From the NCBI GenBank assembly GCA_934167095.1, contig CAKPKE010000002.1, positions 62,001 through 126,000 on the forward strand: DNA of 64,000 nucleotides, written 5' to 3'. This document shows positions 1-8,653 of the stretch, piece after piece. The DNA comes from an uncultured Clostridia bacterium (GTDB taxonomy: Bacteria > Bacillota > Clostridia > TANB77 > CAG-508). The position numbers and the translations under genes were made by a program. Numbering within the stretch: position 1 is the first letter of the stretch; each line of letters opens with the position of its first letter. The notes under the pieces are model-generated. The model searched no databases. It saw only the letters and a program-made list of their open reading frames with translations, and was not told the origin of the DNA.

Positions 1-1
1 A

Positions 2-685
2 AAATTTGGAGCTGTAAATGTTCATGGCTCACTACTTCCAAAATATAGAGGGGCTGCTCCAATCCAATGGGCTGTAATAAATGGTGATAAAGAAACAGGA
101 ATTACAACAATGTTTATGAACGCTGGAATGGACACAGGAGATATGATTTTAACTAAAAAAGTTGAAATAGGAAGAGATGAAACAACAGGTGAACTATGGG
201 AAAGATTAAGCAAAGTTGGAGCTGAATTACTTGTACAAACAGTAAAAGAAATTGAGCAAGGAAAAGCAATAAGAATTCCTCAACCAGCAGAGGGAACAAT
301 GGCACCAATGCTTTCAAAAGAAATGGCTAAAATTGATTTTGATAACAAATCTGCACAAGAAATAAAAAATTTAGTAAGAGGACTAAATCCAATAATGGGT
401 GCATATACAATGCTAAATGGTAAAAAAGTAAAGTTCTGGAAAGTTCAAACAATAAGTGTAGATGAATTAATAAATAAATTTGATGAACTAGAAGAGTACA
501 GCTATCATTTAAAAGATGTAACTCCAGGAACGGTATTATTTGCAGATGATAAAAAAGGGCTATTTATTAATTGCAAAGATGGAATCTTACAGGTTTTAGA
601 AATTCAAGGCGAAAATGCTAAAAAAATGAATATAAATGACTTCCTAAGAGGAAACAAAATAGAAGCGGGAAGCATATTTGAATAA
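2..685 (+). CDS. fmt: Methionyl-tRNA formyltransferase, 5' end outside window
   Basis: Transfers a formyl group from 10-formyl-THF to Met-tRNAfMet for translation initiation. The frame is open from base 2. The first visible residues contain the family signature NVHGSLLPKYRG followed by AAPIQWAV, the end of the catalytic formyltransferase domain. The C-terminal OB-like tRNA-binding domain follows, with KVKFWKVQ and the GILQVLEIQGENAKKM stretch typical of Fmt. About 228 residues are visible of a usual 310 or so, so the N-terminal part with the folate site lies left of the window. The next gene follows after 28 bases. Identification is secure from the signature. Confidence 0.95.
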   Translation, partial: KFGAVNVHGSLLPKYRGAAPIQWAVINGDKETGITTMFMNAGMDTGDMILTKKVEIGRDETTGELWERLSKVGAELLVQTVKEIEQGKAIRIPQPAEGTMAPMLSKEMAKIDFDNKSAQEIKNLVRGLNPIMGAYTMLNGKKVKFWKVQTISVDELINKFDELEEYSYHLKDVTPGTVLFADDKKGLFINCKDGILQVLEIQGENAKKMNINDFLRGNKIEAGSIFE

Positions 686-713
686 TCTTAAGAAAAAATA
701 GGAGGAAAACAAA

Positions 714-929
714 ATGATGAAAAAGAATAATGGTATAACTTTGACAGCACTAGTTGTTACAATTATTGTTTTAACAATTCTTGCAGGAGTTTCAATAAGC
801 TTGTTTGCAGGAAAAGGAGGAATAATACATCATGCTGAAAATACAGCAAATGAGATGGAAGAATTCCAAAATTCAAGCCAAAGTTTCAGAGATTCGTTCT
901 TTAATGATTTTACATCAACTAAAAAATAA
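714..929 (+). CDS. Small pilin-like protein with type IV prepilin-like N-terminus
   Basis: A 71-residue protein of unknown function. The N-terminus is short and basic (MMKKNNG), then ITLTALVVTIIVLTILAGVSIS. This is the G|(F/I)TL-type class III signal and hydrophobic helix seen in many clostridial type IV pilin-like proteins. The remainder is a short polar helix. A good ribosome-binding site (aggagg) lies 8 bases upstream of the double ATG, and a hairpin terminator follows directly. It is far shorter than a normal pilin, so it may be a minor pseudopilin or a remnant. No assembly genes are adjacent; the Tad-like locus at 44385-56276 encodes proteins with a different N-terminal pattern. Confidence 0.75.
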   Translation: MMKKNNGITLTALVVTIIVLTILAGVSISLFAGKGGIIHHAENTANEMEEFQNSSQSFRDSFFNDFTSTKK

Positions 930-932
930 AAC

Positions 933-976
933 AAAAATCATTGAATTTGCGTAATATGCATTTTCAATGATTTTTT
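933..976 (+). terminator. Rho-independent terminator after pilin-like gene
   Basis: A perfect 13-bp inverted repeat (933-945 with 963-975; arms aaaaatcattgaa and its complement) ends in a T-run. It closes the fmt/pilin-like transcript and faces the 3' end of mutS2. Confidence 0.8.
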
Positions 977-1034
977 GTAAATCTTTATAAAAATAGTTAT
1001 ATTATAATTAAAGCTTTTGATAAATTTATATAAG

Positions 1035-3383
1035 CTACTTTAGTGAAATTACAGTAACTCCCATCTCTCCTTCACCAAATGTACCTGGTCTAAAAGTTTT
1101 TACATGAGGATGCTTTTTTAAATAAGATTGTATCCCAGCACGAAGTTTTCCTGTCCCTTTGCCATGAACAATTCTAGCTTGCTCTAGACCTGCCATGTAG
1201 CAGTCATCTATATATTTATCAACAATGGGAATTGCTTCATCAACAGTAAGTCCAATAACATTTATTTCGGAAGAAACAGATTTTGCTTTATTGTTTGAAT
1301 AAGAAGCTTTTGAATTATGTTTTTCTTCTTTTTGCACGCTTAAAATTGTTAAATCAGAAAGTTTGGCGTTCATAGTCATAAATCCAACTTGAATTTTAAC
1401 TTCATTAGATTTATTAGGAAGGCTTAAAATTGTGGCTTCAGAGCCAAGTTTTGAATTAAAAACCTTTTGTCCAACTTGTATATCTGAAACAGATATTGTT
1501 TTATTTTTTACTGGTTTGCTTGAAAGCATTGTGTCAATATCTGAATTTAGTTTATTTCTTAAACTATTTGCTTTGCTTGCTGAAATATTTGAAGTATTTA
1601 GCTCTTTAATTATAAAGTTTGCTTCTTCTTTTGCCTCTAATAAAATTTCTTTTGCTTTGTTTTTTGCGTTTTCAATAGTAAGTTTTGCTTCTAAATCAAG
1701 CTTTGAATTATCTCTTTCTAAAGATTTTCTAAGTAATTCTATCTGATTAGAATTTTTTAATATTTTTTCTTTTTCTGCCTCGATTTCAAGTTTGTCGTCA
1801 TAAATATTTTTTAAAACAGTTTCAATACTTACATCATCTTCTTTTAAAAATGATTTTGCACGAGATAATATATCATCATCTAAACCTATTTTTTTGCTAA
1901 TTGCAAAGGCATTGCTTTTTCCAGGAACACCAATTAAAAGTTTATATGTAGGTCTAAGATTTTCTATGTCAAAGTCAGAACTTGCATTTTCAAATCCATC
2001 TGTAACTAATGCATATTTTTTTAGCTCAGGGTAATGTGTTGTACAAATTGTTAAAGCTCCTATATTATGAAGTCTTTCTAATACACTAATTGCAAGGCTT
2101 GCACCTTCTAAAGGGTCTGTTCCAGAACCTAGTTCATCAAGCAAAACAAGACTGTTAGAGTTAGCTTTTTTCAAAATATCTACAATATTTGTCATGTGTG
2201 AAGAAAATGTACTTAGTGATTCTTGAATACTTTGTTCATCTCCAATATCTGCAAAAATATTATCAAACACACATATTGAACTTGTTGATTTTGCAGGAAT
2301 TAATATTCCTGAATATGCCATAGCACATAAAAGACCAGTGGTTTTTAAAGTAACAGTTTTTCCGCCTGTGTTTGGTCCAGTAATTAAAAGTGATGTATAG
2401 TCTTTTCCAAGAGTTACATCAATTGGAACAACTTTATCTTTATTAATTAAAGGATGTCTTGCGCAAATTAAAGAGATGAATTTTTCATCATTTAGATTAG
2501 GTTTTTCGCCGTCAATGCTTCTTGAATAAGAGGCTCTAGCAAATATAAAATCTAATTTTCCAATTATTGCGAGGGCAGACTCAATATTTGAAGCGACAGG
2601 GAAAAATCTTAAAGAAATGTTTTTTAAAATTTTCTCAATTTCTATATTTTCCTCAATTTTAATATTATTTATTTTATTGTTTAAATCAAATACTATAGAA
2701 GGCTCAATGTAAACAGTAGAGCCACTTGCAGATACATCTATAATGCTTCCGGAAATTTGATTTTTGGCTTCATCTTTTACAGGAATTACAAATCTATCAT
2801 TTCTAATTGTTATAATTGCATCCATAACATATTTTGAATATGTAGAAGAATGTATAAAATTAGATAATTTATCACGAACAGCTTGTTCTAAATTTTTTCT
2901 AGTTCTTCTTAAAGAAGAAAGTTTAGGCGATGCATCATCACTGATTGTATTTTCGTCAATAATAGACCTAAAAACTAAGTTTTCCAAGTCTTTGTTGAAG
3001 TATAGCATAGAAAAATAATCTTGCAAATTTTTAAATTCTGATATATTAAAAGAATCATCTGCAAAAAAGTATTCATGAAGAAGTCTTGAAGTTTTTAAAA
3101 CACCAGCAACATCTAATAAAGCTTTAGCACTAAGTGTATTAAAGCTTTTTAAATTTTTTATCCATATATCAATGTCAGATATTTCAGAAATTGGAAGAGA
3201 TCCTTTTCTAATTATTAAATTAGTTGCTTGTTCTGTTTCAGAAAGCAAGTTTTCAATTTCAGTTTTATTTGTACTGGGAAGAGTATTTTGAACAAGGTCT
3301 GCTCCCATATAAGTACGACAATGATCTTCTAAAATTGACAAGATTTTATTATATTCGATTTTTTCTAAATATTTTTGATACAT
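1035..3383 (-). CDS. mutS2: MutS2-family ATPase with C-terminal Smr domain
   Basis: A 782-residue MutS2, normal length. Domains in order: MutS-like core/clamp (about 1-300), ABC-type ATPase with Walker A GPNTGGKT near residue 335 and Walker B LVLLDELGSGTDP near 420, a long coiled coil (about 520-640), and an Smr domain (about 705-782) with HGKGTG. In Bacillus subtilis MutS2 splits collided ribosomes; earlier work tied the family to suppression of recombination. The Smr entry motif, usually LDLRG, reads INVIG here, so the Asp/Arg linked to nuclease activity is absent. The start ATG has an agagga site. It is transcribed divergently from rqcP, another ribosome quality-control gene. Confidence 0.95.
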   Translation of the reverse strand: MYQKYLEKIEYNKILSILEDHCRTYMGADLVQNTLPSTNKTEIENLLSETEQATNLIIRKGSLPISEISDIDIWIKNLKSFNTLSAKALLDVAGVLKTSRLLHEYFFADDSFNISEFKNLQDYFSMLYFNKDLENLVFRSIIDENTISDDASPKLSSLRRTRKNLEQAVRDKLSNFIHSSTYSKYVMDAIITIRNDRFVIPVKDEAKNQISGSIIDVSASGSTVYIEPSIVFDLNNKINNIKIEENIEIEKILKNISLRFFPVASNIESALAIIGKLDFIFARASYSRSIDGEKPNLNDEKFISLICARHPLINKDKVVPIDVTLGKDYTSLLITGPNTGGKTVTLKTTGLLCAMAYSGILIPAKSTSSICVFDNIFADIGDEQSIQESLSTFSSHMTNIVDILKKANSNSLVLLDELGSGTDPLEGASLAISVLERLHNIGALTICTTHYPELKKYALVTDGFENASSDFDIENLRPTYKLLIGVPGKSNAFAISKKIGLDDDILSRAKSFLKEDDVSIETVLKNIYDDKLEIEAEKEKILKNSNQIELLRKSLERDNSKLDLEAKLTIENAKNKAKEILLEAKEEANFIIKELNTSNISASKANSLRNKLNSDIDTMLSSKPVKNKTISVSDIQVGQKVFNSKLGSEATILSLPNKSNEVKIQVGFMTMNAKLSDLTILSVQKEEKHNSKASYSNNKAKSVSSEINVIGLTVDEAIPIVDKYIDDCYMAGLEQARIVHGKGTGKLRAGIQSYLKKHPHVKTFRPGTFGEGEMGVTVISLK

Positions 3384-3483
3384 TTTTATCCTCTTTAAAA
3401 TTTAATTTCTATAATAGGAAAGCCATACTGCCTTTTTTATTATATAAAATATTGCACAGAAAATTTATTATATAAATTTTCGC

Positions 3484-3575
3484 ACACGAACAAATTTACT
3501 TCAAATTTTCAATTTTATAGAGAAAAAATAGTATTGTAAAAAATAAAAATTGAAAATTTTCAGATTTGTTCTGTA
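3484..3575. repeat. Long imperfect inverted repeat in mutS2-rqcP spacer
   Basis: In the 366-base gap between mutS2 and rqcP, bases 3488-3516 (gaacaaat...caatttt) are nearly complementary to 3546-3571 (aaaattg...atttgttc), with a loop of about 29 bases and a small asymmetry in one arm. There is no clear T-run. It could be a degenerate miniature element or a structured 5' leader of mutS2. Apart from this and the rqcP promoter the spacer holds nothing I recognise. Confidence 0.5.
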
Positions 3576-3624
3576 AGTAATAAAAATTATAACACGAAAT
3601 ATTAGAAAATTCAATGCTTTTTAC

Positions 3625-3653
3625 TTGACAAAGAAACAAATGTTTGATAATAT
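3625..3653 (+). promoter_or_regulatory. Sigma-A-type promoter for rqcP
   Basis: TTGACA at 3625-3630, 17-base spacer, TAATAT at 3648-3653, about 97 bases upstream of the rqcP start. Confidence 0.6.
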
Positions 3654-3749
3654 ATATGAAAATTCAAAACAAGGAAGAGAAATAGTAAATAAAAAACTGT
3701 AATTATTATATAAGCTATTTGATGCGAAGTAAGAAAGGCGTGTATAAAA

Positions 3750-3989
3750 ATGAGATTAGATAAATTTTTAAAAGTTTCTAGAATTATAAAAAGAAGAACT
3801 GTTGCAAATGAAGCAGCTTCTGGTGGAAGAGTTTTATTAAACGGAAAAGAAGTAAAACCAAGTCATGATGTAAAAGTAGGAGATATATTAGAAATAAAAT
3901 TTGGAGATAAAATATCAAAATTTAAAATATTGGATATACCAAAAACACAGGGTAAAAATAATACTCCAATGGTTGAAGAAGTAGAATAA
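3750..3989 (+). CDS. rqcP: RqcP/YabO, S4-domain ribosome quality-control factor
   Basis: A 79-residue S4-domain RNA-binding protein. It begins MRLDKFLKVSRIIKRR and continues with the conserved VANEAASGGRVLLNGK and KPSHDVKVGD segments of the RqcP (YabO) family. RqcP binds the obstructed 50S subunit with peptidyl-tRNA and, with RqcH, drives C-terminal alanine tailing of stalled nascent chains. The ribosome-binding site is aagaaaggcg, about 8 bases from the ATG. It has its own promoter and sits head-to-head with mutS2, another stalled-ribosome factor. The domain is unmistakable; assignment to RqcP over other Hsp15-like S4 proteins rests on length and sequence pattern. Confidence 0.85.
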   Translation: MRLDKFLKVSRIIKRRTVANEAASGGRVLLNGKEVKPSHDVKVGDILEIKFGDKISKFKILDIPKTQGKNNTPMVEEVE

Positions 3990-4012
3990 AAATAAAAAAA
4001 GACAATAAAGGG

Positions 4013-4061
4013 AATAAAAAGAAAATAAAAAGTGTGGGCGGTTGGAAAACCAGCCGCCCAC
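4013..4061 (-). terminator. Strong terminator of the 4090-4281 gene
   Basis: A 12-bp GC-rich stem (4034-4045 with 4050-4061, one G-U pair, loop of four) is followed on the minus strand by a T-rich run. It is far more GC-rich than the host terminators here and matches the style of the other cassette terminators. Confidence 0.85.
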
Positions 4062-4089
4062 GGGGAACCACCTAAATGAGGACTAAAAC

Positions 4090-4281
4090 TTACGCTTTGA
4101 TGGTATGTGCCCAGGGCATCATCTCGGCCATCAAGCCTTTGATGTAGCCCTTGCAACCAGTGTAACAGTAGTTCTTGCCGTCACTGTTTTTGTACTCGGT
4201 TTGCTGCCCTTCTTTGGGAAGAACACAAGAGTCCAGGCCAGCAAATCTATTGTCGGACATTGCGATATCAGGAACACTCAT
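4090..4281 (-). CDS. Small GC-richer orphan protein, cassette-type gene
   Basis: A 63-residue protein with no family I recognise. I chose the ATG at 4281 because an upstream in-frame ATG at 4293 would place the ggagg ribosome-binding site inside the coding region. Residues near the middle read NYCYTGCKGYIKG, two Cys spaced by three, which could be structural or metal-binding. No signal peptide or membrane segment is visible. Codons are visibly GC-richer than in flanking rqcP and dnaE. The gene has its own promoter (4367-4395), a leader with two hairpins and a strong terminator, so it is a self-contained unit like 4552-4875, 58293-59192 and 59418-60257. It has no in-frame CGG. Confidence 0.65.
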   Translation of the reverse strand: MSVPDIAMSDNRFAGLDSCVLPKEGQQTEYKNSDGKNYCYTGCKGYIKGLMAEMMPWAHTIKA

Positions 4282-4304
4282 TTTTTCCTCCATAAAATTT
4301 GTAT

Positions 4305-4359
4305 GAAGCTAAAATAGCTTCAGGTGGATTTAATATGTTCACCCAAAATAGTGAACTCA
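4305..4359 (-). promoter_or_regulatory. Structured leader of the 4090-4281 gene
   Basis: Two hairpins lie between promoter and start: gaagct/agcttc (4305-4310 with 4316-4321) and gttcac/gtgaac (about 4338-4357). They could control stability or translation; no known riboswitch was recognised. Confidence 0.45.
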
Positions 4360-4366
4360 TAATTAT

Positions 4367-4395
4367 ATTTTAGCACTTTTTAAAACAAAAGTCAA
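4367..4395 (-). promoter_or_regulatory. Cassette promoter, TTGACT-N17-TAAAAT
   Basis: On the minus strand TTGACT (4390-4395), a 17-base spacer and TAAAAT (4367-4372), preceded by cattatg. The same cattatgTTGACTtt string occurs at the 4552-4875 gene. Confidence 0.75.
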
Positions 4396-4501
4396 CATAA
4401 TGTAAAATTAAGTATGAATAACTTGTGATATGACCACTATGTAAAATTATTTTATGAAAAGTTTACCCCATGATATAATGAAGGTATGAGAACAGAAATG
4501 A

Positions 4502-4536
4502 ATAAAAAAAGAAAGGTGGCTGGAGAACCAGCCACC
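4502..4536 (-). terminator. Strong terminator of the 4552-4875 gene
   Basis: Perfect 9-bp stem GGTGGCTGG/CCAGCCACC (4515-4523 with 4528-4536), four-base loop, followed on the minus strand by a T-run. Confidence 0.85.
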
Positions 4537-4551
4537 AATACAGGCCTAGAG

Positions 4552-4875
4552 TTACTTATGTTTCGGAAAGAAACAGCTCCATTCGCTACCCAAAAGCTCC
4601 TCGCAGTAGCTAGCCCCATAAGGTTTAGTAGGCGGAAGTTGTTTTGCTACCTTATGCGGGATGATTTTTTCAGGGTCTCTTGAACTGGGGTACAGCATCT
4701 CACCATTAGGATTGACGCAGGTGCTGACGACAATTATATCACCGTCAAACTTGTGCCCCGAGGTGAGCTCGCGATGGCTGTAGGGAACCTGGTCCTTATC
4801 AACCGCAGTAAACCGACGTTCTTTATAACGGGCATAGGCGCATTCGTTTGCGGGACTTTGAAAATCTCCGTGCAT
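4552..4875 (-). CDS. Small GC-richer orphan protein, cassette-type gene
   Basis: A 107-residue protein of unknown family. The start at 4875 follows a textbook aaaggaggt site; an in-frame ATG at 4908 would include that site and is rejected. The protein is polar, rich in Pro, Tyr, Lys and His, with Cys residues at NECAY, VSTCV, ASYCE and EWSCF, and no membrane segment. Codon use is much GC-richer than in neighbouring rqcP and dnaE. It contains one in-frame CGG (minus strand, 4815-4813) and the frame stays open across it, unlike the host genes with frameshifts. It has its own promoter and terminator, and lies tandem with the similar unit at 4090-4281 between two housekeeping genes. Lateral origin is likely. 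Confidence 0.65.
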   Translation of the reverse strand: MHGDFQSPANECAYARYKERRFTAVDKDQVPYSHRELTSGHKFDGDIIVVSTCVNPNGEMLYPSSRDPEKIIPHKVAKQLPPTKPYGASYCEELLGSEWSCFFPKHK

Positions 4876-4975
4876 AAAATTTGACCTCCTTTGGTCTGTG
4901 CGAAACAACTATCATATAAATGAAAATGTTGCTTCTGTTGTAATTACGGTCATATTCAAAAGTGAATATAATTAT

Positions 4976-5004
4976 ATTTTATGACATTTTTGATACAAAG
5001 TCAA
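4976..5004 (-). promoter_or_regulatory. Cassette promoter, TTGACT-N17-TAAAAT
   Basis: Minus strand: TTGACT (4999-5004), 17-base spacer, TAAAAT (4976-4981), preceded by cattatg. It is nearly back-to-back with the dnaE promoter. Confidence 0.75.
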
Positions 5005-5034
5005 CATAATGCACACGAAAAAATATAAATTATA

Positions 5035-5063
5035 TTGAAAACTATGTAAAAAAATGATAAAAT
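5035..5063 (+). promoter_or_regulatory. Promoter for dnaE
   Basis: TTGAAA (5035-5040), 17-base spacer, TAAAAT (5058-5063), 56 bases before the dnaE start. Confidence 0.6.
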
Positions 5064-5119
5064 AACAAAAGATTTTTAATGAGAAAATATAGAATTTTCT
5101 ATGGGTTGGAGGATTTATA

Positions 5120-8100
5120 ATGCCAGAATTTGTACATTTACATGTTCATAGTGAATTTAGTTTACTAGATGGAGCAAATAGAATAAAAGATTTACCTGTA
5201 AGGGCAAAAGAACTTGGAATGAAAGCAATGGCGATAACTGACCATGGAGTTATGTTTGGAGCTATTGATTTTTATAAAGCATGCCTTGCAAATGGAATCA
5301 AACCTATTATTGGCTGTGAAGTATATGTTGCTCCACGAAAAAGAACAGATAAAGATCCAAATCTAGATAGTAAATATAATCATTTAATATTGCTTGCTAA
5401 AAACAATGAAGGTTATAAAAATTTAACTAAAATTGTATCAATAGGCTTTACTGAAGGATTTTATTATAAGCCAAGAGTTGACAAAGAAACTTTAGAAAAA
5501 TATCATGAAGGTATAATCTGTTGTAGTGCATGTTTAGCAGGCGAAGTACCACAAGCAATTTTAAAAGGAAATATGGAAGAGGCTGAAAGGATTGCATTAT
5601 GGTTTAAAAATATATTTGGTGAAGATTATTATTTAGAAGTACAAAATAATGGTATAAAAGAACAAGTTTTAGTTAATCAAAAATTAATTGAATTATCTAG
5701 AAAATTGCAAATACCATTAGTTGCAACAAATGATTCACATTACCTAAGAAAAGAAGATGCATATAACCATGAAATATTATTATGTATTCAAACTGGTAAA
5801 AAAATAACAGATGAGGATAGAATGAAGTTTGAAACAGATGAACTTTATATAAAATCTCCTGAAGAAATGGCTGATTATTTTTCAAATATTCCAGAAGCAA
5901 TTGAAAATACTGTAAAAATTGCAGACAAATGCAATGTTACATTTGAATTTGGTCATACAATACTTCCTAATTATGATGTACCAGAAGAATTTGCAACTCA
6001 CTATGATTATCTTGAAAAACTTTGCAATGATGGAATTAAAAATAGATATGGAGAAAATCCTTCACAAGAAATAATTGACAGAAAAAATTATGAGCTTGGC
6101 GTAATTAAAAAAATGGGCTATGTAGATTATTTCTTAATTGTATGGGATTATATTCATTATGCAAAAACTCAAGGAATACCGGTTGGGCCAGGAAGAGGAT
6201 CTGGAGCAGGTTCAATAGTTGCTTATGCAATAGAAATAACAGATATAGACCCAATAAAATATGCTTTACTTTTTGAAAGATTCTTAAATCCAGAAAGAAT
6301 AAGCATGCCTGATTTTGATGTTGACTTTTGCTATGAAAGAAGACAAGAAGTAATAGATTATGTTTCAAGAAAATATGGACCAGACCATGTTTCACAAATA
6401 ATTACATTTGGAACAATGGCTGCCAAAATGGTAATAAGAGATGTTGCAAGAGTTTTGGATATGCCTTATGCAGTAGCTGATAAACTTGCAAAAATGATAC
6501 CAAATGAAATTCATATAACAATAAAAAAAGCTTTGGAAATGAACAAAGAGCTAAAAGATGAATATGAGCAAAATCCAGAAACTAAAAAATTATTAGACAT
6601 AGCAATGGCACTAGAAGGAATGCCTAGACAGGCTTCAACTCATGCTTGTGGAATAGTTATAACAAAAGAACCAGTTGTAAGTTATGTTCCATTATATGTA
6701 AGAGACGGAATGATATCAACTCAATATATAATGACCACTCTTGAGGAATTAGGCCTTTTAAAAATGGATTTTTTAGGCTTAAGAACATTAACTGTTATTC
6801 AAGATACAATTAATATGGTAAAAGAAAATAAAGGCGTAGAAATAGACTTTTCAAAAGATAAAATGAATGACCCTAAAGTATTTAAACAATGGCAAGAAGG
6901 AAACTCGATGGGAATATTCCAATTTGAAAGTCAGGGAATGACAAATTTCATGAAGGAATTAAAACCAGACTGTTTGGAAGATATTATAGCTGGAGTTTCT
7001 TTATACAGACCAGGGCCAATGGATCAAATTCCAAGATATATTGCAAATAAAAAAGACCAAGAACATGCAGTATATACACATGATGCGTTAAAGCCAATAC
7101 TAAAAGTAACTTATGGTTGTATGGTATATCAAGAACAAGTTATGCAAATAGTTCGTGAACTTGCAGGCTATTCACTAGGAAGAGCTGATTTAGTTCGTCG
7201 TGCAATGGGTAAGAAAAAGTTAGATGTAATGGCAAAAGAGCGTGAAATATTTATACATGGCCAAGTTGATGAAAATGGGAATGTAATAGTGCCTGGTTGT
7301 GTGAGAAATGGAATAGATGAAAAATCAGCAAATAAAATATTTGATGAAATGTCTGAGTTTGCAAAGTATGCATTTAATAAATCGCATGCGGCTTGCTATG
7401 CAGTGGTAGCATATAGAACAGCATTTCTAAAATGTTACTATCCAACTGAATTTATGGCTGCTATGCTTAATAGCTTTTTAGGCAATTTAGACAAGATTCC
7501 AGAGTATATAGATGAGTGTAGAAGACTAAAAATAGAAATATTAAAACCAGATATAAATAAAAGCTATACCAAATTTACTGTTGATAAAGAGAAAATCAGA
7601 TTTGGATTAGGAAGTATAAAAAACGTAGGAATTGCAGCTGTTGATGCAATAGTAAAAAATAGAAAAGAAAAAGGTGAATTCAAAAGCTTTACTGATTTTT
7701 GTGAAAGAATTGAAGGTGAAGCTGTTAATAAAAAGTGTATAGAAAGTTTAATTAAAGCAGGTGCATTTGATGAATTTAAACAAACAAGAAGTACACTGAT
7801 GTCATCTTATGAAGATATAATAGATACAATAACAGGACAATCCAAGAAAAATATTCAAGGACAAGTTTCAATGTTTGATTTTGGAGCAAATACTGCTGAA
7901 GAAGAAAATATCGAAAAATTAAAATATAATTTTACAACTCTAAAAGAGTATTCAGAACAAGAACTGCTTTCAATGGAAAAAGAAATGCTAGGAATATATT
8001 TAACAGGTCACCCACTAGAAAAATATAGAGAGCAAATTTTAAAACAAACAACTATAAATACAAATATAATGAAACTTGTAAATGATTTAGCATCTATGTC

Positions 8101-8635
8101 TGAAGATGCTCCAGAATATCCAGAAATGAAAGCAAATTATGGAAATTATAAAGATGGGCAAACTGTAAAAATTGCAGGAGTTATATCTGAAATAAAGAAA
8201 AAATATACAAAAAACAATAAAATAATGGCTTTTATAACAGTAGAAGATTTATATGGAACAGCTGAAGTAATTGCATTTGAAAATTGCTATTTAGCTTCTT
8301 CTAGTGAACTAATTAATGAAAATATAGTTCTAATAGAAGGTAGACTAAGTATTAGAGAAGACGATAAACCAAGTATTATTGCAAGTTCAATAAAAAAACT
8401 TACAGAAGAAAAGAGAAAAATTTTAAGTATAAATATAACTAATTTGGATGAAATTCAAAAAAATAAACTAAGAGGAGCTTTAAAATTTTTTACAGGTGAT
8501 TTTAATAATATGCAAGTAGAAATAATTAATGAAGATAAAAAATCGCCAGCAGGGGGACTTTTAGTAACAGATAAAATATTAGCAGAATTACAAGAGATAG
8601 TTGGCAAAGAAAATGCCAGAATTGAAGAAGGCTAA
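5120..8635 (+). CDS. dnaE: DNA polymerase III alpha subunit (DnaE)
   Basis: Replicative C-family DNA polymerase of 1171 residues, close to the usual DnaE1 length. It opens with the PHP domain (FVHLHVHSEFSLLDG), followed by the palm with GPGRGSGAGS and the catalytic aspartates in PDFDVDF (about residues 395-401). Fingers and helix-hairpin-helix regions follow, and the C-terminal OB domain (about 1000-1080) contains VKIAGVISEIKKKYTKNNK. This replicase family extends DNA on the sliding clamp. A ggttggagga site precedes the ATG. No in-frame CGG occurs. It is first in a probable transcript with rimO and radA. Confidence 0.97.
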   Translation: MPEFVHLHVHSEFSLLDGANRIKDLPVRAKELGMKAMAITDHGVMFGAIDFYKACLANGIKPIIGCEVYVAPRKRTDKDPNLDSKYNHLILLAKNNEGYKNLTKIVSIGFTEGFYYKPRVDKETLEKYHEGIICCSACLAGEVPQAILKGNMEEAERIALWFKNIFGEDYYLEVQNNGIKEQVLVNQKLIELSRKLQIPLVATNDSHYLRKEDAYNHEILLCIQTGKKITDEDRMKFETDELYIKSPEEMADYFSNIPEAIENTVKIADKCNVTFEFGHTILPNYDVPEEFATHYDYLEKLCNDGIKNRYGENPSQEIIDRKNYELGVIKKMGYVDYFLIVWDYIHYAKTQGIPVGPGRGSGAGSIVAYAIEITDIDPIKYALLFERFLNPERISMPDFDVDFCYERRQEVIDYVSRKYGPDHVSQIITFGTMAAKMVIRDVARVLDMPYAVADKLAKMIPNEIHITIKKALEMNKELKDEYEQNPETKKLLDIAMALEGMPRQASTHACGIVITKEPVVSYVPLYVRDGMISTQYIMTTLEELGLLKMDFLGLRTLTVIQDTINMVKENKGVEIDFSKDKMNDPKVFKQWQEGNSMGIFQFESQGMTNFMKELKPDCLEDIIAGVSLYRPGPMDQIPRYIANKKDQEHAVYTHDALKPILKVTYGCMVYQEQVMQIVRELAGYSLGRADLVRRAMGKKKLDVMAKEREIFIHGQVDENGNVIVPGCVRNGIDEKSANKIFDEMSEFAKYAFNKSHAACYAVVAYRTAFLKCYYPTEFMAAMLNSFLGNLDKIPEYIDECRRLKIEILKPDINKSYTKFTVDKEKIRFGLGSIKNVGIAAVDAIVKNRKEKGEFKSFTDFCERIEGEAVNKKCIESLIKAGAFDEFKQTRSTLMSSYEDIIDTITGQSKKNIQGQVSMFDFGANTAEEENIEKLKYNFTTLKEYSEQELLSMEKEMLGIYLTGHPLEKYREQILKQTTINTNIMKLVNDLASMSEDAPEYPEMKANYGNYKDGQTVKIAGVISEIKKKYTKNNKIMAFITVEDLYGTAEVIAFENCYLASSSELINENIVLIEGRLSIREDDKPSIIASSIKKLTEEKRKILSINITNLDEIQKNKLRGALKFFTGDFNNMQVEIINEDKKSPAGGLLVTDKILAELQEIVGKENARIEEG

Positions 8636-8653
8636 TTTGTAGGAAAGGAGTGT

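Noticed and set aside
3863..4156. 97-residue minus-strand ORF across the end of rqcP
   Set aside because: Crosses the cassette terminator and overlaps rqcP; composition is that of a shadow.
4281..4293. Start of the 63-residue cassette protein at the upstream ATG (4293)
   Set aside because: The codons after it are the ribosome-binding site of the ATG at 4281.
4486..4683. Plus-strand ORF over the 4552-4875 region
   Set aside because: Antisense shadow of a GC-richer gene. It runs through the terminator hairpin and has no ribosome-binding site.
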